Both the position numbers and the translations under genes were made by a program. Source: an uncultured Eubacteriales bacterium (GTDB lineage Bacteria; Bacillota; Clostridia; Oscillospirales; Oscillospiraceae). Taken from it: a DNA stretch of 5,979 nt. The stretch spans positions 1-5,979 of the forward strand of contig ONTN01000088.1 in NCBI GenBank assembly GCA_900320765.1, in the 5' to 3' direction. Of this stretch, positions 1 through 5,979 are shown in pieces. Below the pieces are notes generated by a model, which was not told the origin of the DNA, made no database searches, and saw only the letters and a program-made list of their open reading frames with translations. Within the stretch, counting starts at the first letter, position 1. Each line of letters opens with the position of its first letter.

Positions 1-2
1 CG

Positions 3-101
3 CCCCGCCCGCTTGCCGACCTTGCGGGAAGAAAGGCGAGATTTACCTTCTGCGCCAAAAAGACCGAGCTTTTTGACACGGTGAAGGCTTTTTTGAGCTG
101 A
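3..101 (+). CDS. C-terminal end of an unidentified upstream gene (partial)
   Basis: An open frame enters from the left edge and ends at a TGA at 99-101, giving about 32 residues that finish ...KKTELFDTVKAFLS. Of the three + strand frames this one reads furthest and gives the most protein-like composition; the other two stop at about 76 and 84 and are rich in Arg/Pro/Cys. The stop lies 29 bases before the phosphoesterase start, with no terminator hairpin between, so the two genes are probably cotranscribed. The tail is too short to assign to a family and I do not recognise it. Confidence 0.55.
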   Translation, partial: PRPLADLAGRKARFTFCAKKTELFDTVKAFLS

Positions 102-130
102 CGAGGGACTTTTATTCATCGGGAGGACAT

Positions 131-817
131 ATGCTCTATACTATCGGCGACCTTCACCTCTCCTTCGGCGCGGATAAGCCGATGGACGTTTTCGGCGCTG
201 AGTGGGAAAACCACGCCGAAAAGCTGAGGGAGAGCTTCAAAGCTGTCGCGCAGGACGATACCACCGTTATCGCGGGGGATCTGACCTGGGGAATGAGCCT
301 TAATGACTGCCTTGAGGACTTCAGATTTATCCACGAGCTTCCCGGGGAAAAGATAATCCTTAAGGGGAATCACGACTTCTGGTGGTCTACCGCCTCAAAG
401 GCTATGAGCTTTTTCCGCGAGAACGGGCTTGACTCAATCGAGATACTGAACAACAACTGCTTTTTCTACGGGGAGACGGCCATCTGCGGAACGAGAGGCT
501 GGTTCTGCCCGAGGGAGAACGCCTCGGATCAGGATAAAAAGATAATGGCTCGCGAGGTAATTCGCCTCGAGACCTCGCTCAAAGCGGCGGGAGAGGCGGA
601 GAGAAAGATCGTTTTCCTTCACTATCCGCCTTTTTACGGGAAGTATTACTCCTACGAGATGGTGGAGCTGCTGCACAGGTACGGCGTGCGCGAGTGCTAC
701 TACGGGCATATCCACGGGGCGGGAAGGCTTCTCGCCTTCGAGGGAGAGGCCGACGGAGTGAGCTACAGGCTTATTAGCGCCGACCACGTCGGCTTCAAGC
801 CGGTAAGAATAATCTAA
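131..817 (+). CDS. Calcineurin-like metallophosphoesterase (predicted phosphohydrolase)
   Basis: A complete 228-residue cytoplasmic protein with no signal peptide or membrane segment. All signature motifs of the calcineurin-like metallophosphoesterase fold are present and in order: GDLHL (Asp7, His9), GDLTW (Asp50), GNHDFWW (Asn80, His81), HYPPF (His164) and GHIHG (His193, His195). These supply the residues expected to hold two metal ions and cleave a phosphoester. Length and the sequence around the motifs, including the ICGTRGWF stretch at 118-125 and the YYGHIHGAG stretch near 190-198, resemble from memory the stand-alone predicted phosphohydrolases of the COG1768 type found in Clostridia. 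Their substrate is not known to me, so none is assigned. The ATG at 131 is supported by a strong GGGAGGA at 121-127. The gene lies upstream of the tig promoter and is probably transcribed with the gene before it. The superfamily call is firm; the specific role is open. Confidence 0.93.
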   Translation: MLYTIGDLHLSFGADKPMDVFGAEWENHAEKLRESFKAVAQDDTTVIAGDLTWGMSLNDCLEDFRFIHELPGEKIILKGNHDFWWSTASKAMSFFRENGLDSIEILNNNCFFYGETAICGTRGWFCPRENASDQDKKIMAREVIRLETSLKAAGEAERKIVFLHYPPFYGKYYSYEMVELLHRYGVRECYYGHIHGAGRLLAFEGEADGVSYRLISADHVGFKPVRII

Positions 818-827
818 GAGCTGCCTG

Positions 828-883
828 AAATTATTTAAAAAAAGTGTAAAATCATTTACAATTCTGAGATTCTATGCTAAAAT
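828..883 (+). promoter_or_regulatory. Strong sigma-A-type promoter of tig with upstream A/T-rich element
   Basis: A TTTACA -35 box at 855-860 is separated by exactly 17 bases from a TAAAAT -10 box at 878-883. A TG one base before the -10 box (875-876) makes it an extended -10. Bases 828-852 are almost pure A/T, including a seven-A run at 837-843, and sit where an UP element would touch the RNA polymerase alpha subunits. Transcription would start near 890 and leave a leader of about 33 bases before the tig start. No clear terminator for the preceding phosphoesterase gene is visible, so read-through from it may add to this promoter. Assigned from sequence only. Confidence 0.75.
845..860. repeat. 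Perfect inverted repeat TGTAAA-N4-TTTACA over the tig -35 box
   Basis: The 16-base element TGTAAAATCATTTACA has two 6-base arms that are exact reverse complements around a 4-base centre. The right arm is the -35 hexamer of the tig promoter itself. A protein bound here would block RNA polymerase, so the position suits a repressor operator. There is no T run after it, so it is not an intrinsic terminator of the gene before. The arm-4-arm geometry loosely recalls Rex sites (TGTTAA-N4-TTAACA), but it differs at the fourth base of each arm and does not fit the CtsR or CIRCE heat-shock operators. Chance occurrence in such AT-rich DNA is possible. Confidence 0.4.
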
Positions 884-907
884 ACCCAAGTATGTCTACA
901 AAAGTAC

Positions 908-915
908 AGGAGGAG
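908..915 (+). promoter_or_regulatory. Ribosome binding site fixing the GTG start of tig
   Basis: AGGAGGAG ends 7 bases before the GTG at 923-925. There is no nearby in-frame ATG, and the reading frame from this GTG (MTVKDFEKK...) matches the usual trigger factor N-terminus, so the GTG is taken as the start. Confidence 0.85.
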
Positions 916-922
916 ATCCAAA

Positions 923-2209
923 GTGACAGTAAAGGACTTTGAAAAGAAAGAGAAGAGCACGGCTGAGTTTACCGTTGAGACGACACCCGAGGAGTTCGAG
1001 GCGGCAGTAAACAAGGCTTACTTAAAGAACAGGGGCAGAATAAATATGCCCGGCTTCCGCAAGGGCAAGGCGCCCAGGAAGATGATCGAGGCTATGTACG
1101 GCACGGGCGTATTCTATGACGACGCCGTTGAGGAGATATATCCCGACGCTCTCGACGCCGGAATCAAGGAGAACGGCCTCTCCGTAGTAGGTCAGCCCGC
1201 TGTTATCGATATAAAGATCGGCGAGGATAAGAGCCTTACCCTCAAATTCCGCGTTGCGGTATATCCCGAGATCAAGGTCGAGGGCTACAAGGGCATAGAG
1301 GTTCCGAAGCCCCCCGTGACCGTTTCCGACGCCGAGGTCGACCGCGAGCTCCAGAGAGTCCGCGAGCAGAACGCCAGAGTAGAGACCGTCGAGCGTCCCG
1401 CCAAGTCCGGAGATATCGCCACCATCGATTTCGTCGGCTATATGAACGGCGAGCCCTTTGAGGGCGGCGCAGGCGAGGATTACGATCTCGAGCTCGGCAG
1501 CGGCACCTTTATCCCCGGCTTTGAGGATCAGCTTATCGGCAAGAGCGCGGGCGAGGAGACCGAGGTCAACGTAACCTTCCCCGAGGCCTATGCCCCCGAG
1601 CTCGCCGGCAAGCCCGCCGTTTTCAAGGTGACCGTGAAGAACGTTAAGGAGAAGCTTCTCCCCGAGCTCGACGATGAGCTTGCGAAGGACGTATCCGAGT
1701 TCGACACCCTCGATGAGTACAAGGCGAGCCTTAAGGCCGAGCTCACCGAGAAGCGCGTAAAGGCAGCGGATGAGGACTTCCGCAATATCGTCCTCTCCCG
1801 CCTCGTCGACAAGGTCGAGGGCGAGATACCCGACGCTATGATCGACGATCAGGTTCAGAATATGATCGACAACTTCAAGTACAATATCCGCGCCCAGGGC
1901 ATGGATTATGAGCAGTATCTCAAGATGATGGGCATGGAGGAGTCCGGGCTCCGCACCGAGCTTCGTCCCACCGCAGAGAAAGAGATAAAGGCAGACCTCG
2001 CATTCGAGTACATTGCCAAGGAGGAGAAGTTCGAGATCTCCGACGAGAAGGTCGAGGCTGAGTATCAGCGCCTCGCCGATGAGTACGGCATGAAGCTTGA
2101 GGATATCAAGCGCGCCGTTCTCCCCGACGCGGTCAAGACCGGACTTCAGATCGACGCCGCGAAGGAATTCGTCTACGGAAGCGCCGTCGGTACCGAATCT
2201 GAGAACTGA
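923..2209 (+). CDS. tig: Trigger factor, ribosome-associated chaperone and peptidyl-prolyl isomerase
   Basis: A 428-residue protein, close to the 430 or so usual for the family. It binds the large ribosomal subunit beside the exit tunnel and shields nascent chains, while its middle domain can isomerise prolyl bonds. The N-terminal ribosome-binding domain (about 1-115) carries the signature loop GFRKGKAP at 44-51, which contacts ribosomal protein L23. An FKBP-type isomerase domain follows from about 163 (GDIATIDFVGYMNGEPFEGG) through FIPGFEDQLIG to about 245. The C-terminal helical region, which forms the substrate-holding arms, fills the rest. Start codon is GTG with a strong ribosome binding site. 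The gene heads the tig-clpP-clpX unit behind its own promoter, 68 bases before clpP. Arginine is mostly encoded by CGC, as expected for a highly expressed gene. No truncation or missing domain is seen. Confidence 0.98.
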   Translation: MTVKDFEKKEKSTAEFTVETTPEEFEAAVNKAYLKNRGRINMPGFRKGKAPRKMIEAMYGTGVFYDDAVEEIYPDALDAGIKENGLSVVGQPAVIDIKIGEDKSLTLKFRVAVYPEIKVEGYKGIEVPKPPVTVSDAEVDRELQRVREQNARVETVERPAKSGDIATIDFVGYMNGEPFEGGAGEDYDLELGSGTFIPGFEDQLIGKSAGEETEVNVTFPEAYAPELAGKPAVFKVTVKNVKEKLLPELDDELAKDVSEFDTLDEYKASLKAELTEKRVKAADEDFRNIVLSRLVDKVEGEIPDAMIDDQVQNMIDNFKYNIRAQGMDYEQYLKMMGMEESGLRTELRPTAEKEIKADLAFEYIAKEEKFEISDEKVEAEYQRLADEYGMKLEDIKRAVLPDAVKTGLQIDAAKEFVYGSAVGTESEN

Positions 2210-2224
2210 TCCGGAATAGAAATG

Positions 2225-2269
2225 CCTCCTATTGGCAATCATCAGTATAAGTACAACTTAAACAGGAGG
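2225..2269 (+). promoter_or_regulatory. Possible hairpin sequestering the clpP ribosome binding site
   Basis: In the tig-clpP gap the tract CCTCCT at 2225-2230 is the exact complement of the clpP Shine-Dalgarno AGGAGG at 2264-2269. Extending inward gives CCTCCTATT (2225-2233) against AACAGGAGG (2261-2269), eight of nine positions paired with one A-C mismatch, enclosing a 27-base loop. If formed in the mRNA, this would hide the ribosome binding site, while the ATG at 2278 lies outside the stem. Pairing is read directly; a regulatory role such as a thermosensor or ligand-responsive switch is inference. No promoter is convincing in this gap. Confidence 0.4.
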
Positions 2270-2277
2270 ACCGAAAA

Positions 2278-2859
2278 ATGGCATTAGTACCATACGTTGT
2301 GGAGCAGACGAGCCGCGGCGAGCGCAGCTATGATATATATTCCCGTCTTCTTAACGACAGGATTATATTCCTCGGCGAAGAGGTAAACGATACCACCGCA
2401 AGCCTCGTAGTCGCCCAGCTCCTCTATCTTGAGGCGCAGGATCCGGATAAGGATATCCAGTTCTATATAAACTCCCCGGGCGGCTCCGTCACAGCCGGAA
2501 TGGCGATCTACGACACGATGCAGTATATAAAGCCCGACGTATCCACGATCTGCGTCGGACTCGCGGCCAGTATGGGCGCTTTTTTGCTTGCTGCCGGGGC
2601 GAAGGGGAAGAGAATAGCTCTTCCCAACTCGGAGATAATGATACACCAGCCCTCCGGCGGCTTCCAGGGTCAGGCGACCGATATCCGCATCCACGCTGAG
2701 AATATCCTCAGAATCAAGGAAAACCTCAACCGAATCCTCGCGGAAAACACGGGGAAGGATATAGACACCGTCCGCGCCGCAACGGAGAGAGACAACTTTA
2801 TGTCCGCCGAAGAGGCAGTTGAGTTCGGTATCATCGATAAGGTAATAACAAGGCGCTGA
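2278..2859 (+). CDS. clpP: ATP-dependent Clp protease proteolytic subunit ClpP
   Basis: A 193-residue serine peptidase, the usual length for ClpP without a long propeptide. Two rings of seven subunits form a closed chamber in the cytoplasm that cuts unfolded chains delivered by ClpX or ClpC-type ATPases. The catalytic triad is visible at Ser98 (GLAASMGAFLL), His123 (IMIHQPSGG) and Asp172 (ERDNFMSA), the same numbering as in Bacillus subtilis ClpP. The oxyanion-loop motif NSPGGSVTAG lies at 65-74. The N-terminal MALVPYVVEQTSRGERSYDIYSRLL is typical for the axial-gate region. The ATG follows AGGAGG by 8 bases. It lies between tig and clpX, with 29 bases to clpX, and is probably cotranscribed with both. 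No CtsR-type operator repeat is seen upstream. Nothing in the protein is unusual. Confidence 0.98.
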   Translation: MALVPYVVEQTSRGERSYDIYSRLLNDRIIFLGEEVNDTTASLVVAQLLYLEAQDPDKDIQFYINSPGGSVTAGMAIYDTMQYIKPDVSTICVGLAASMGAFLLAAGAKGKRIALPNSEIMIHQPSGGFQGQATDIRIHAENILRIKENLNRILAENTGKDIDTVRAATERDNFMSAEEAVEFGIIDKVITRR

Positions 2860-2888
2860 GCAATTATTTGAAAGGTATCTGGGGCTAA

Positions 2889-4172
2889 ATGGCAAAGAAC
2901 GACGAAAAGCTTATCCGCTGCAGCTTCTGCGGCAAAAGAGAGGACGAGGTCGACCGCATTGTTCGCGGGCTTGACGCCTTTATCTGCAATGAATGCGTAA
3001 AGCTGTGCGGCGAGATAATGGGCTTCGATTACGAGGAGCCGGAATACACGGTCGAGCAGTACGAGGGCGACCTGCCCTTTCAGGAGATCCCGAAGCCCCG
3101 CGAGATAAAGGAATATCTCGACGAGTATATCATCGGTCAGGATGAGGCGAAGAAGGCCATATCCGTGGCTGTCTATAACCACTATAAGCGTATCCTTGCC
3201 GAGGATCAGGGAGATACCGAGCTTCAGAAGTCGAACGTGCTTCTTATCGGACCGACGGGCTCGGGCAAAACGCTCTTTGCTCAGACCCTCGCAAAGCTCT
3301 TGAAGGTGCCCTTCGCTATAGCCGACGCCACCACTCTTACCGAGGCGGGCTACGTCGGCGACGACGTGGAGAACATCCTTCTCCGCCTTCTTCAGGCTGC
3401 CGACTTCAACGTTCCGCTCGCGGAGCACGGTATAATCTATATCGACGAGCTGGATAAGATCGCCCGCAAGAGCGAGAATACCTCTATAACCCGCGACGTT
3501 TCCGGCGAGGGAGTTCAGCAGGCTCTCCTCAAAATACTTGAGGGCACCGTGGCCGGCGTTCCACCGCTCGGCGGAAGGAAGCACCCGCAGCAGGAGTTCA
3601 TTCAGGTGAATACCAAGAATATCCTCTTCATCTGCGGCGGAGCCTTCGACGGGATCGAGAAGATAATCGAGCAGCGCCTCGATAAAAAGAGCATGGGCTT
3701 CGGCGCCGATATCAAGTCGAAGCGCGAGCGCGCGGCGGGCGAGATAATGCTCAGCGTCCGCTCGCACGATCTTCAGAAGTTCGGGATAATACCCGAGCTC
3801 ATCGGGCGTATGCCCGTGATAGTCCCGATGAAGCAGCTCACTCGCGACGATCTCGTCCGTATCCTCAAGGAGCCGAAGAACGCTATTACGAAGCAGTATA
3901 AGGCTCTGATGAAGTACGACGGAGTGACTCTTGAGTTTGAGGAAGGGGCTCTCGAGGCGATAGCCGACAGGGCTATCGAGCTCGACATAGGGGCAAGAGG
4001 ACTGAGAAGCGTGGTCGAGAGCATTATGACGGACGTTATGTACGACGTGCCGTCACAGGACAGGATCGAGAAGGTCATAATCACGGAGGCCTCCGTAAGG
4101 GAGGGCACCGGACCGAAGCTCGTCCGCCGTCCGAAGCCGCGCATCGACCCGGATCTTGCCTTAAACCTGTAA
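2889..4172 (+). CDS. clpX: ClpX, AAA+ unfoldase of the ClpXP protease
   Basis: A 427-residue hexameric ATPase that recognises substrates, unfolds them and threads them into ClpP. The N-terminal zinc-binding domain has Cys11, Cys14, Cys33 and Cys36 (CSFC...CNEC), which bind zinc and help dimerisation and substrate choice. The AAA+ core shows Walker A GPTGSGKT at 121-128, pore loop GYVG at 154-157, Walker B IIYIDELDKI at 182-191, the RKH pore loop at 230-232, the box VII arginine in IGRMPV (Arg307) and sensor-2 GAR at 368-370. The ClpP-docking loop, usually IGF or LGF, reads MGF at 269-271. The ATG at 2889 matches the usual MAKNDEKLIRCSFC start, but its ribosome binding site is poor: AAAGG lies 13 bases upstream and GGGG only 4. 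Arg codons are mostly CGN. A terminator follows the TAA. Confidence 0.98.
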   Translation: MAKNDEKLIRCSFCGKREDEVDRIVRGLDAFICNECVKLCGEIMGFDYEEPEYTVEQYEGDLPFQEIPKPREIKEYLDEYIIGQDEAKKAISVAVYNHYKRILAEDQGDTELQKSNVLLIGPTGSGKTLFAQTLAKLLKVPFAIADATTLTEAGYVGDDVENILLRLLQAADFNVPLAEHGIIYIDELDKIARKSENTSITRDVSGEGVQQALLKILEGTVAGVPPLGGRKHPQQEFIQVNTKNILFICGGAFDGIEKIIEQRLDKKSMGFGADIKSKRERAAGEIMLSVRSHDLQKFGIIPELIGRMPVIVPMKQLTRDDLVRILKEPKNAITKQYKALMKYDGVTLEFEEGALEAIADRAIELDIGARGLRSVVESIMTDVMYDVPSQDRIEKVIITEASVREGTGPKLVRRPKPRIDPDLALNL

Positions 4173-4184
4173 TAATACCGATTG

Positions 4185-4223
4185 ATCGGGCGGGGGCTTG
4201 CCCCCGCCGTTTGCGGTTTTTTT
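4185..4223 (+). terminator. Intrinsic terminator after clpX
   Basis: GGCGGGGG (4189-4196) pairs perfectly with CCCCCGCC (4201-4208) around a CTTG loop. The stem can be extended by ATCG (4185-4188) pairing with CGGT (4214-4217, one G-U pair) if GTTTG at 4209-4213 bulges out; this brings the stem against the seven-T run at 4217-4223. Without the extension, eight bases separate the stem from the T run, which would weaken it. It starts 12 bases after the clpX stop and ends 12 bases before the first lon start, so it either ends the tig-clpP-clpX transcript or acts as an attenuator for lon. Confidence 0.8.
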
Positions 4224-4235
4224 AGAGCGACTGAA

Positions 4236-5979
4236 ATGAGTGAAATTATGAACGAAAATGAGAGAATAAGCGCCGTATCCGGCGAGATCATAAAGCTTCC
4301 ACTCCTCGCGCTGAGGGGCTTATCGGTGTTTCCGGAGACAGTCATAAGCTTCGATATCGAGAGAAAGCAGTCGGTAAACGCCGTTTTGGCGGCGGCAAAG
4401 GCTGATATGCGTATTTTCGTAGCCGCGCAGAGGGACGTTTTCAAGGAAAAGCCCACTGCCGGGGATATTTACGATATCGGCGTTATCTGTACGCTCCGCC
4501 AGTACGTTAAGAACGGAGAGAGCGGGCTTAGGATAATGGTCGAGGGCAAGGCGAGAGCTAAGCTTGAGGCCTTTCTGCCCGGGAAAAAATATACCGAGGC
4601 CCTCGTCTCTGAGATCGAGATGCCGGAGCGCGGAAGGACGAGAAGGGCGGAGGCGCTTATGCGCAACGCCATAACGCTCTTCGACGAGTACACCGAGGAG
4701 ATAGGCACGGGAGTGCCGGAGGTGTTTATAAACCTGACGCTGAGGGACGACCCGGAGTACACCGCGGATTATATCGCGCAGAACGTCGGGATGGCCGCGG
4801 CGAAAAAGCAGGAGATACTTGAGACCGTCGATCCCGAGGAGAGACTTACCCGGCTCTGCGACTTCATAACCGAGGAGCTTGAGGTGCTGAGGATCGAGCG
4901 GGATATAAACGATAAGCTGCGTGACAGGATATCTTCGATCCACCGCGATAACGTCCTGCGCGAGCAGCTTAACCTTATCCGGACAGAGCTCGGCGAGGGC
5001 GAGGACCCGGAGATATCGGAATACAGGGAGAAGATAGCGGCGGCAAGGCTCCCAAAGGAGACCGAGGATAAGCTTAATAAAGAGGTTGACAGGCTGCAGA
5101 AGCAGCCCTTCGGCTCCGCCGAGGCCTCGGTGATAAGAAGCTATCTCGACGCCGTGCTCGCCCTGCCGTGGCATTCTTCCACAAAGGAGAGAGCCGACGT
5201 GGAGGCGGCAAAGCGCATACTCGATAAGGAGCATTACGGGCTCGAGAAGGTCAAGGAGAGGATACTCGAATACCTCGCCGTAAGGCAGGTAGCGCCGGAC
5301 GTAAAGGGCGCTATCCTTTGCTTCGTAGGCCCTCCGGGCGTCGGCAAGACAAGCATAGCGATGAGCATAGCCCACGCGACGAACCGCAAGCTCGCGAGAA
5401 TGAGCCTCGGCGGGATTCGCGACGAGGCTGAGATAAGGGGTCACAGAAAGACCTATATCGGCGCTATGCCGGGAAGGATAATGACGGCTATTACCCAGTC
5501 CGGCTCAAATAATCCGCTGCTGCTGCTTGACGAGATAGATAAGCTCAGCTCGGACTATCACGGAGACCCCGCCTCTGCTCTTTTAGAGGCTCTTGACCCT
5601 GTTGAGAACGCCACGTTCAGAGACCATTTCCTCGAGGTGCCGTTTGACCTTTCGAACGTGCTCTTCATAACTACGGCGAACACGACCTCGACCATACCGC
5701 GCCCCCTCCTTGACAGAATGGAGGTCATCGAGCTTACGAGCTATACCGACGAGGAGAAGCTGATGATAGCGAAGCGCCATCTGCTCCCGAAGGCAAGGAA
5801 GAAGCACGGCCTCGATCAGAAGACTCTCAAGATAAGCGACGGCGCGATAAGAGAGATAATATCGGGCTATACGAGGGAATCCGGCGTAAGGCTCCTTGAG
5901 CGCGAGCTCAACGCCATCTGCCGCAAGGCCGATAAGCGCATCGCATCAGGAGAGGGCGACAGCCTCAGCGTTAAGGCGG
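4236..5979 (+). CDS. lon: Lon ATP-dependent protease, N-terminal and ATPase parts (3' end outside the window)
   Basis: An open frame of 581 complete codons runs off the right edge. Lon is a homo-oligomeric cytoplasmic protease that unfolds and degrades misfolded and some regulatory proteins. Numbered from the ATG at 4236, the substrate-binding N domain starts at IIKLPLLALRGLSVFPETV (about 16-34), a helical linker follows, and the AAA+ module has Walker A GPPGVGKT at 365-372, Walker B LLLLDEIDKL with Asp432 and Glu433, sensor-1 Asn482 (TTAN), arginine finger Arg494 (LLDRMEV) and sensor-2 Arg552 (RESGVRLLE). The Ser-Lys protease domain, about 200 residues, is beyond the window. It resembles E. 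coli-type LonA through these regions. Two in-frame ATG starts exist, 4236 and 4248; neither has a good Shine-Dalgarno (only GAGTGA at 4238-4243 before the second), so the start is uncertain by four residues. AGG/AGA arginine codons predominate, unlike tig and clpX. No lonB lies between clpX and lon. Confidence 0.96.
   Translation, partial: MSEIMNENERISAVSGEIIKLPLLALRGLSVFPETVISFDIERKQSVNAVLAAAKADMRIFVAAQRDVFKEKPTAGDIYDIGVICTLRQYVKNGESGLRIMVEGKARAKLEAFLPGKKYTEALVSEIEMPERGRTRRAEALMRNAITLFDEYTEEIGTGVPEVFINLTLRDDPEYTADYIAQNVGMAAAKKQEILETVDPEERLTRLCDFITEELEVLRIERDINDKLRDRISSIHRDNVLREQLNLIRTELGEGEDPEISEYREKIAAARLPKETEDKLNKEVDRLQKQPFGSAEASVIRSYLDAVLALPWHSSTKERADVEAAKRILDKEHYGLEKVKERILEYLAVRQVAPDVKGAILCFVGPPGVGKTSIAMSIAHATNRKLARMSLGGIRDEAEIRGHRKTYIGAMPGRIMTAITQSGSNNPLLLLDEIDKLSSDYHGDPASALLEALDPVENATFRDHFLEVPFDLSNVLFITTANTTSTIPRPLLDRMEVIELTSYTDEEKLMIAKRHLLPKARKKHGLDQKTLKISDGAIREIISGYTRESGVRLLERELNAICRKADKRIASGEGDSLSVKA

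Noticed and set aside
891..908. Possible small hairpin (TAC-AAAA-GTA) in the tig leader.
   Set aside because: Only three base pairs, does not cover the ribosome binding site, and has no further support.
818..922. CtsR (AGTCAAA direct repeat) or CIRCE heat-shock operators upstream of tig or clpP.
   Set aside because: Looked for in 818-922 and 2210-2277 on both strands and not found.
2231..2239. Small palindrome ATTG-G-CAAT in the clpP leader.
   Set aside because: Four-base arms with a single central base are common by chance and it is not placed against a promoter element.
1022..2242. A 406-codon open frame on the - strand opposite tig, and similar long antisense frames opposite clpP, clpX and lon (for example 2284-2895, 2670-3767, 4320-5444).
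   Set aside because: They mirror the strong codon bias of conserved + strand genes, show low-complexity Leu/Ala/Gly-rich translations with no recognisable motifs, and overlap genes whose identity is certain.
2232..2258. Promoter-like words in the tig-clpP gap: TTGGCA at 2232-2237, TATAAG at 2246-2251 and TACAAC at 2252-2257.
   Set aside because: No pair has acceptable spacing: TTGGCA is 8 bases from TATAAG and 14 from TACAAC, and nothing resembling a -35 box lies 16-18 bases before TATAAG. clpP is more simply read as cotranscribed with tig.
4182..4184. An upstream in-frame TTG as a longer lon start.
   Set aside because: It would place coding sequence through the terminator hairpin and T run and add residues not expected at a Lon N-terminus; the ATGs at 4236 and 4248 are better.

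Overview
The window is a stretch of ordinary bacterial chromosome built around a protein quality-control cluster in the order trigger factor (tig), clpP, clpX, lon, all on the + strand. This order is typical of Firmicutes. The fairly high GC content, the GTG start of tig, the AGGAGG-type ribosome binding sites and the single lon directly after clpX (no lonB between them) suggest a GC-rich member of the Clostridia, perhaps Oscillospiraceae/Ruminococcaceae. The placement below class level is inference. I see no mobile element, CRISPR array, tRNA or rRNA, and nothing pointing to horizontal transfer.

Layout. Bases 3-101 are the last codons of an unidentified upstream gene. At 131-817 lies a complete calcineurin-like metallophosphoesterase with all expected metal-binding motifs, probably cotranscribed with that upstream gene. 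The AT-rich gap at 818-922 carries a very good housekeeping promoter (TTTACA, 17 bp, extended TG-C-TAAAAT). Its -35 box is also one half of a perfect inverted repeat, so an operator is possible. The tig gene (923-2209) follows, then a 68-base gap in which a CCTCCT tract can pair with the clpP Shine-Dalgarno sequence, then clpP (2278-2859) and clpX (2889-4172). A strong GC hairpin followed by seven T residues ends this unit at 4185-4223. Only 12 bases later the lon reading frame begins (4236, or 4248 for an alternative start) and runs off the window edge before its protease domain.

Function. Trigger factor meets nascent chains at the ribosome exit tunnel. ClpX unfolds tagged or damaged proteins and feeds them into the ClpP chamber. 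Lon degrades misfolded proteins on its own. The cluster therefore covers folding and disposal of cytoplasmic proteins. The proteins look conventional; the most interesting signals are regulatory: the inverted repeat over the tig promoter, the possible sequestering hairpin at the clpP ribosome binding site, and the terminator immediately before a lon gene that lacks a clear ribosome binding site or promoter of its own. I did not find a previously undescribed biological system here.
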